A stretch of DNA of 24,707 nucleotides from positions 1 to 24,707 of the forward strand of contig JAJYZN010000013.1 in the NCBI GenBank assembly GCA_021799915.1. The letters are read 5' to 3'. Shown piece after piece: positions 22,632 through 24,707 of the stretch. Source of the stretch: Actinomycetes bacterium. Lineage in GTDB: Bacteria > Actinomycetota > Acidimicrobiia > Acidimicrobiales > RAAP-2. The stretch's first letter is position 1, and every line of letters begins with the position of its first letter. The translations under genes were made by a program, and so were the position numbers. The notes under the pieces were generated by a model. The model saw nothing but the letters and a program-made list of their open reading frames with translations, was not told where the DNA came from and searched no databases.

Positions 22632-23375
22632 TCAGGCCCCGGCGCCCGGCCCGGCTCTGGTCCCCCACATGACCAGTCCCCCCCCGAGCGACATCCGCCG
22701 GACGCCCACCTGTTGCATGCCCGCCCGCTCCCATGCACCCACGGTCCAAGAGACCGGGTAGCGACGGTAGTGGCCAGAGATGTTCGGTCCGAGGAAGCGC
22801 CCCACCTCGAACCACTCGCGCCCGCCGGTCATCCAACCGGCGACCGGGAGCACGCCGCGGGTGTAGCACCACCACAGCGCCCGCCAGACAGCCGAATCCG
22901 GAAGGTGGAACTCCAGGCTGGCCATCACCCCTCCGGGCCGGACCACCCGGGCCAACTCGGCGACGGTGCCCTCGGGGTCAGGGACGTAGCGCAGGAGGTA
23001 GGTGAAGGTCACGGCGTCGAACACCCCGTCGGCAAAGGGAAGGGTGTCGCCACTGCCCTGGACCAGTGCGACACGCTCTTCGCCGCGGCGGGCGATGTTC
23101 CGGCGGGCCTCGGCCAACATCGGCCACGTGAGGTCGAGCCCCACGACACTGGAGCCGGTATGACGCCGGAGGGCGAAGGCCACTCCTCCGGGTCCAGTGG
23201 CCACGTCGAGCACGCGGCCTCCCGGGTTGCGGGGGATCTTCTCCACCGTGGCCCGCCTCCACCTGCGGTCCTGGCCGAGCGACAGCAGGGCCCCCAGACG
23301 ATCGTACCGGGGGGGCAGGCCGTCGAAGAGCTCGGTGGCGAACCGCTGCCGATCGCTGTCCGTCGTCTGGGCCAC
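22632..23375 (-). CDS. MenG/UbiE-type quinone C-methyltransferase
   Basis: The 247-residue protein is a class I SAM methyltransferase of the UbiE/MenG type, which methylates demethylmenaquinone. It starts with FATELFDGLPPRYDRLGALLSLGQDRRWRR, the family's FDxxAxxYDxxNxxxSxGxxxxWR pattern. It then has the SAM loop VLDVATGPGGVAFAL (about residues 52-66), GLDLTWPMLAEAR, GSGDTLPFADGVFDAVTFTYLLRYV, and VVRPGGVMASLEF. The GTG start at 23373-23375 is preceded by AGGAGG at seven bases, an excellent binding site; the open frame beyond it is a shadow. Since UbiE-like sequences also act on other small molecules, menaquinone is likely but not certain. Confidence 0.85.
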   Translation of the reverse strand: MAQTTDSDRQRFATELFDGLPPRYDRLGALLSLGQDRRWRRATVEKIPRNPGGRVLDVATGPGGVAFALRRHTGSSVVGLDLTWPMLAEARRNIARRGEERVALVQGSGDTLPFADGVFDAVTFTYLLRYVPDPEGTVAELARVVRPGGVMASLEFHLPDSAVWRALWWCYTRGVLPVAGWMTGGREWFEVGRFLGPNISGHYRRYPVSWTVGAWERAGMQQVGVRRMSLGGGLVMWGTRAGPGAGA

Positions 23376-23484
23376 CGGCACACCTCCTGGTTCCGTCGTC
23401 GTCCAGCGTAGGCGAGCCGTCACCGGCCCACCCCGACGACGGTCACCTCCGATGCCCGGGCCGCCGGAGAGTACGTTGGCCGGC
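23376..23484. other. Divergent promoter region, methyltransferase/flavoprotein
   Basis: The 109 bases between divergent starts hold a TACGTT (23472-23477) seven bases before the plus-strand GTG, which would make that mRNA leaderless, and a TACGCT on the minus strand about 30 bases before the methyltransferase GTG. Neither has a good -35. Shared control of both genes from this region is plausible. Confidence 0.4.
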
Positions 23485-24707
23485 GTGACCCGTCGTGACT
23501 TCGACGCCGTCGTGGTCGGCGCCGGCCCGGGGGGCAGCATGGCGGCGCTGGAGCTGGCCTCGGGTGGCGCCCGGGTGGCGCTGGTGGACAAGGCACAGTT
23601 CCCCCGCGACAAGGCCTGCGGCGATCTGGTCGGACCCCGGGGCGTGGCGCTGCTCACCGAGCGGGGCCTCGCTCCCGAGCGGTACCTGGCGCTGGGCGAC
23701 ATGGAGGTGATCGGCCCGGGCGGTGGACGTGTCGTGCTCCCGGCCCGGTCCGGGCGGGACTACCCCGGGGTGGCCTGGGCCGTGCCTCGGCGGGACCTCG
23801 ACGACCTCGTGCGCCGGGCCGCGGTGGCCGCCGGGGCCGAGCAGGTCCGGGCCCGGGCGACCGGCGTGCGCTCGGAGGACGGCGCCATCACCGTGGCGTT
23901 GGCTGGTGCCCCCGACCTGCGGGCCCGCGTGGTCATCGGCGCCGACGGCGCTGGCAGCACGGTCGCCGCCTCGGCCGGTTTGGTCGACACCGGCCGGGTC
24001 CAGCTGGGTTTCGCCGTGCGGACCTACCTCGAGACCGACGTCACGCTCCCGGTCATCGTCCTGCTCGAGGACGCGCCGGGCACCGGGTTCCCCGGGTACG
24101 GCTGGCTGTTCCCCGGCCCCGGGGGACTGGCGAACGCCGGCCTTGGGGTCGGCGTGGGCGCGGACCGGCGAGCCGGAGCCATCGCCACCCGCCGGCTCGA
24201 GGCCTTCCTCGCCCACCTGGCCGAGCTCGGGCTGGTGCCGCCCGGCACCGGGACCGGGCCTCGGTTGGGAGGATGGCTGAAGATGGGGATGGTGGGGACC
24301 GCCGCCGCCAGGGGTCGGGTGCTCTTGGTCGGCGACGCCGCCGGGCTGGTGAACCCCCTCCAGGGGGAGGGCATCTCCCAGGCCATGGAGAGCGGGGTGG
24401 CCGCGGCCCGGGCGATCATGGGCGCCGCCGACGCGGGACCCGACGCCGCCGTTGCCTACGGGAGGTGGCTGGCCCGCCACCAGGCCGGGTACCAGGGACC
24501 GGCGGCTGTGCTCCAGCGGGTGCTGCTCTCCCGACCGCGGGTGATCTCACGCGCTGCGCGGACCCTCACCTGGCCGCCGCTGGGCCGACGTCTGGCCCCG
24601 GGATGGGCGCTGTACTGGAACGACCTGGTGGCCGGGGCGACCCCCGGACCGGGGAGGTGGACCGCCGCCCTGGCGTGGTCGATGGCCCGGGCCGTCACCG
24701 CTCCGGG
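23485..24707 (+). CDS. Geranylgeranyl reductase family FAD oxidoreductase, 3' end missing
   Basis: The frame is open from the GTG at 23485 to the window edge (407 codons), with no stop. The protein has the FAD-binding DAVVVGAGPGGSMAALELASGGARVALVDK (about 7-36), then FPRDKACGDLVGPRG, the strand VVIGADGAGSTVAASAG, and the second FAD motif GRVLLVGDAAGLVNPLQGEGISQAMESG (about 278-305). These are the marks of geranylgeranyl reductase-type flavoproteins, which saturate isoprenoid double bonds. In mycobacteria a relative, MenJ, reduces one isoprene unit of menaquinone and lies near a UbiE-type gene. The divergent MenG-like neighbour makes the same role likely here. The start has no binding site but a TACGTT seven bases upstream suggests a leaderless mRNA. 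Confidence 0.85.
   Translation, partial: MTRRDFDAVVVGAGPGGSMAALELASGGARVALVDKAQFPRDKACGDLVGPRGVALLTERGLAPERYLALGDMEVIGPGGGRVVLPARSGRDYPGVAWAVPRRDLDDLVRRAAVAAGAEQVRARATGVRSEDGAITVALAGAPDLRARVVIGADGAGSTVAASAGLVDTGRVQLGFAVRTYLETDVTLPVIVLLEDAPGTGFPGYGWLFPGPGGLANAGLGVGVGADRRAGAIATRRLEAFLAHLAELGLVPPGTGTGPRLGGWLKMGMVGTAAARGRVLLVGDAAGLVNPLQGEGISQAMESGVAAARAIMGAADAGPDAAVAYGRWLARHQAGYQGPAAVLQRVLLSRPRVISRAARTLTWPPLGRRLAPGWALYWNDLVAGATPGPGRWTAALAWSMARAVTAP

Noticed and set aside
23376..23702. Extension of the methyltransferase frame to 356 codons
   Set aside because: It crosses the divergent promoter and the opposite flavoprotein gene; the AGGAGG-supported GTG at 23375 fits the family N-terminus.
1..24707. 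CRISPR arrays, tRNA or rRNA genes, insertion sequences, phage or defence islands
   Set aside because: I found no spaced repeat arrays, tRNA-like folds, transposase or integrase motifs; the lone HNH protein has no mobile context.

Overview
The window is visibly GC-rich, gene-dense DNA, with many GTG and some TTG starts. It is dominated by a minus-strand division and cell wall (dcw) cluster of actinobacterial type. The organism is most likely an actinomycete-phylum bacterium (Actinomycetota). Three things support this: there is no ftsA before ftsZ, a DUF3040 gene lies next to mraZ as in mycobacteria, and the mraZ-rsmH spacer carries the loop sequence of the actinobacterial mraW RNA motif. Placement in the Acidimicrobiia is a guess from overall feel, not shown by the sequence.

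Layout on the minus strand, in transcription order from the right: a DUF3040 membrane protein, a ROK sugar kinase, a small conserved hypothetical, an HNH protein and a lipoate-ligase-like protein (17555 to 14584). Then come mraZ, rsmH, ftsL, ftsI, a 38-codon mini-ORF, murE, mraY, ftsW, murG, murC, murB, ftsQ, ftsZ and the start of yggS (14342 to 1). Most junctions are 4-base stop/start overlaps (GTGA, ATGA, TTGA), so translation is probably coupled along the whole cluster. A SigA-like promoter buried in 10-bp-phased MraZ boxes drives mraZ, and a second promoter with the same -35 hexamer and spacer length precedes ftsZ. The cluster makes lipid II precursors (MurE, MraY, MurG, MurC, MurB) and the septal machine (FtsZ, FtsQ, FtsL, FtsW, FtsI). 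The ligase genes murF and murD, which usually sit between murE/mraY and mraY/ftsW, are absent.

The right third (17825 to 24707) is mixed. On the plus strand there is an amidase, then an acyl-CoA ligase with an SRPBCC protein. A small LapA-like membrane protein is on the minus strand. At the far right a likely quinone/isoprenoid module contains a minus-strand MenG/UbiE-type methyltransferase and a UbiA-like membrane protein, diverging from a plus-strand geranylgeranyl-reductase-type flavoprotein that runs off the window.

The most interesting signals are regulatory. One is a predicted RNA fold in the mraZ-rsmH spacer that combines the mraW-motif loop with a 14-bp stem hiding the rsmH ribosome binding site. 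Another is the mini-ORF that joins ftsI to murE by ATGA overlaps at both ends. The third is the phased MraZ-box array.
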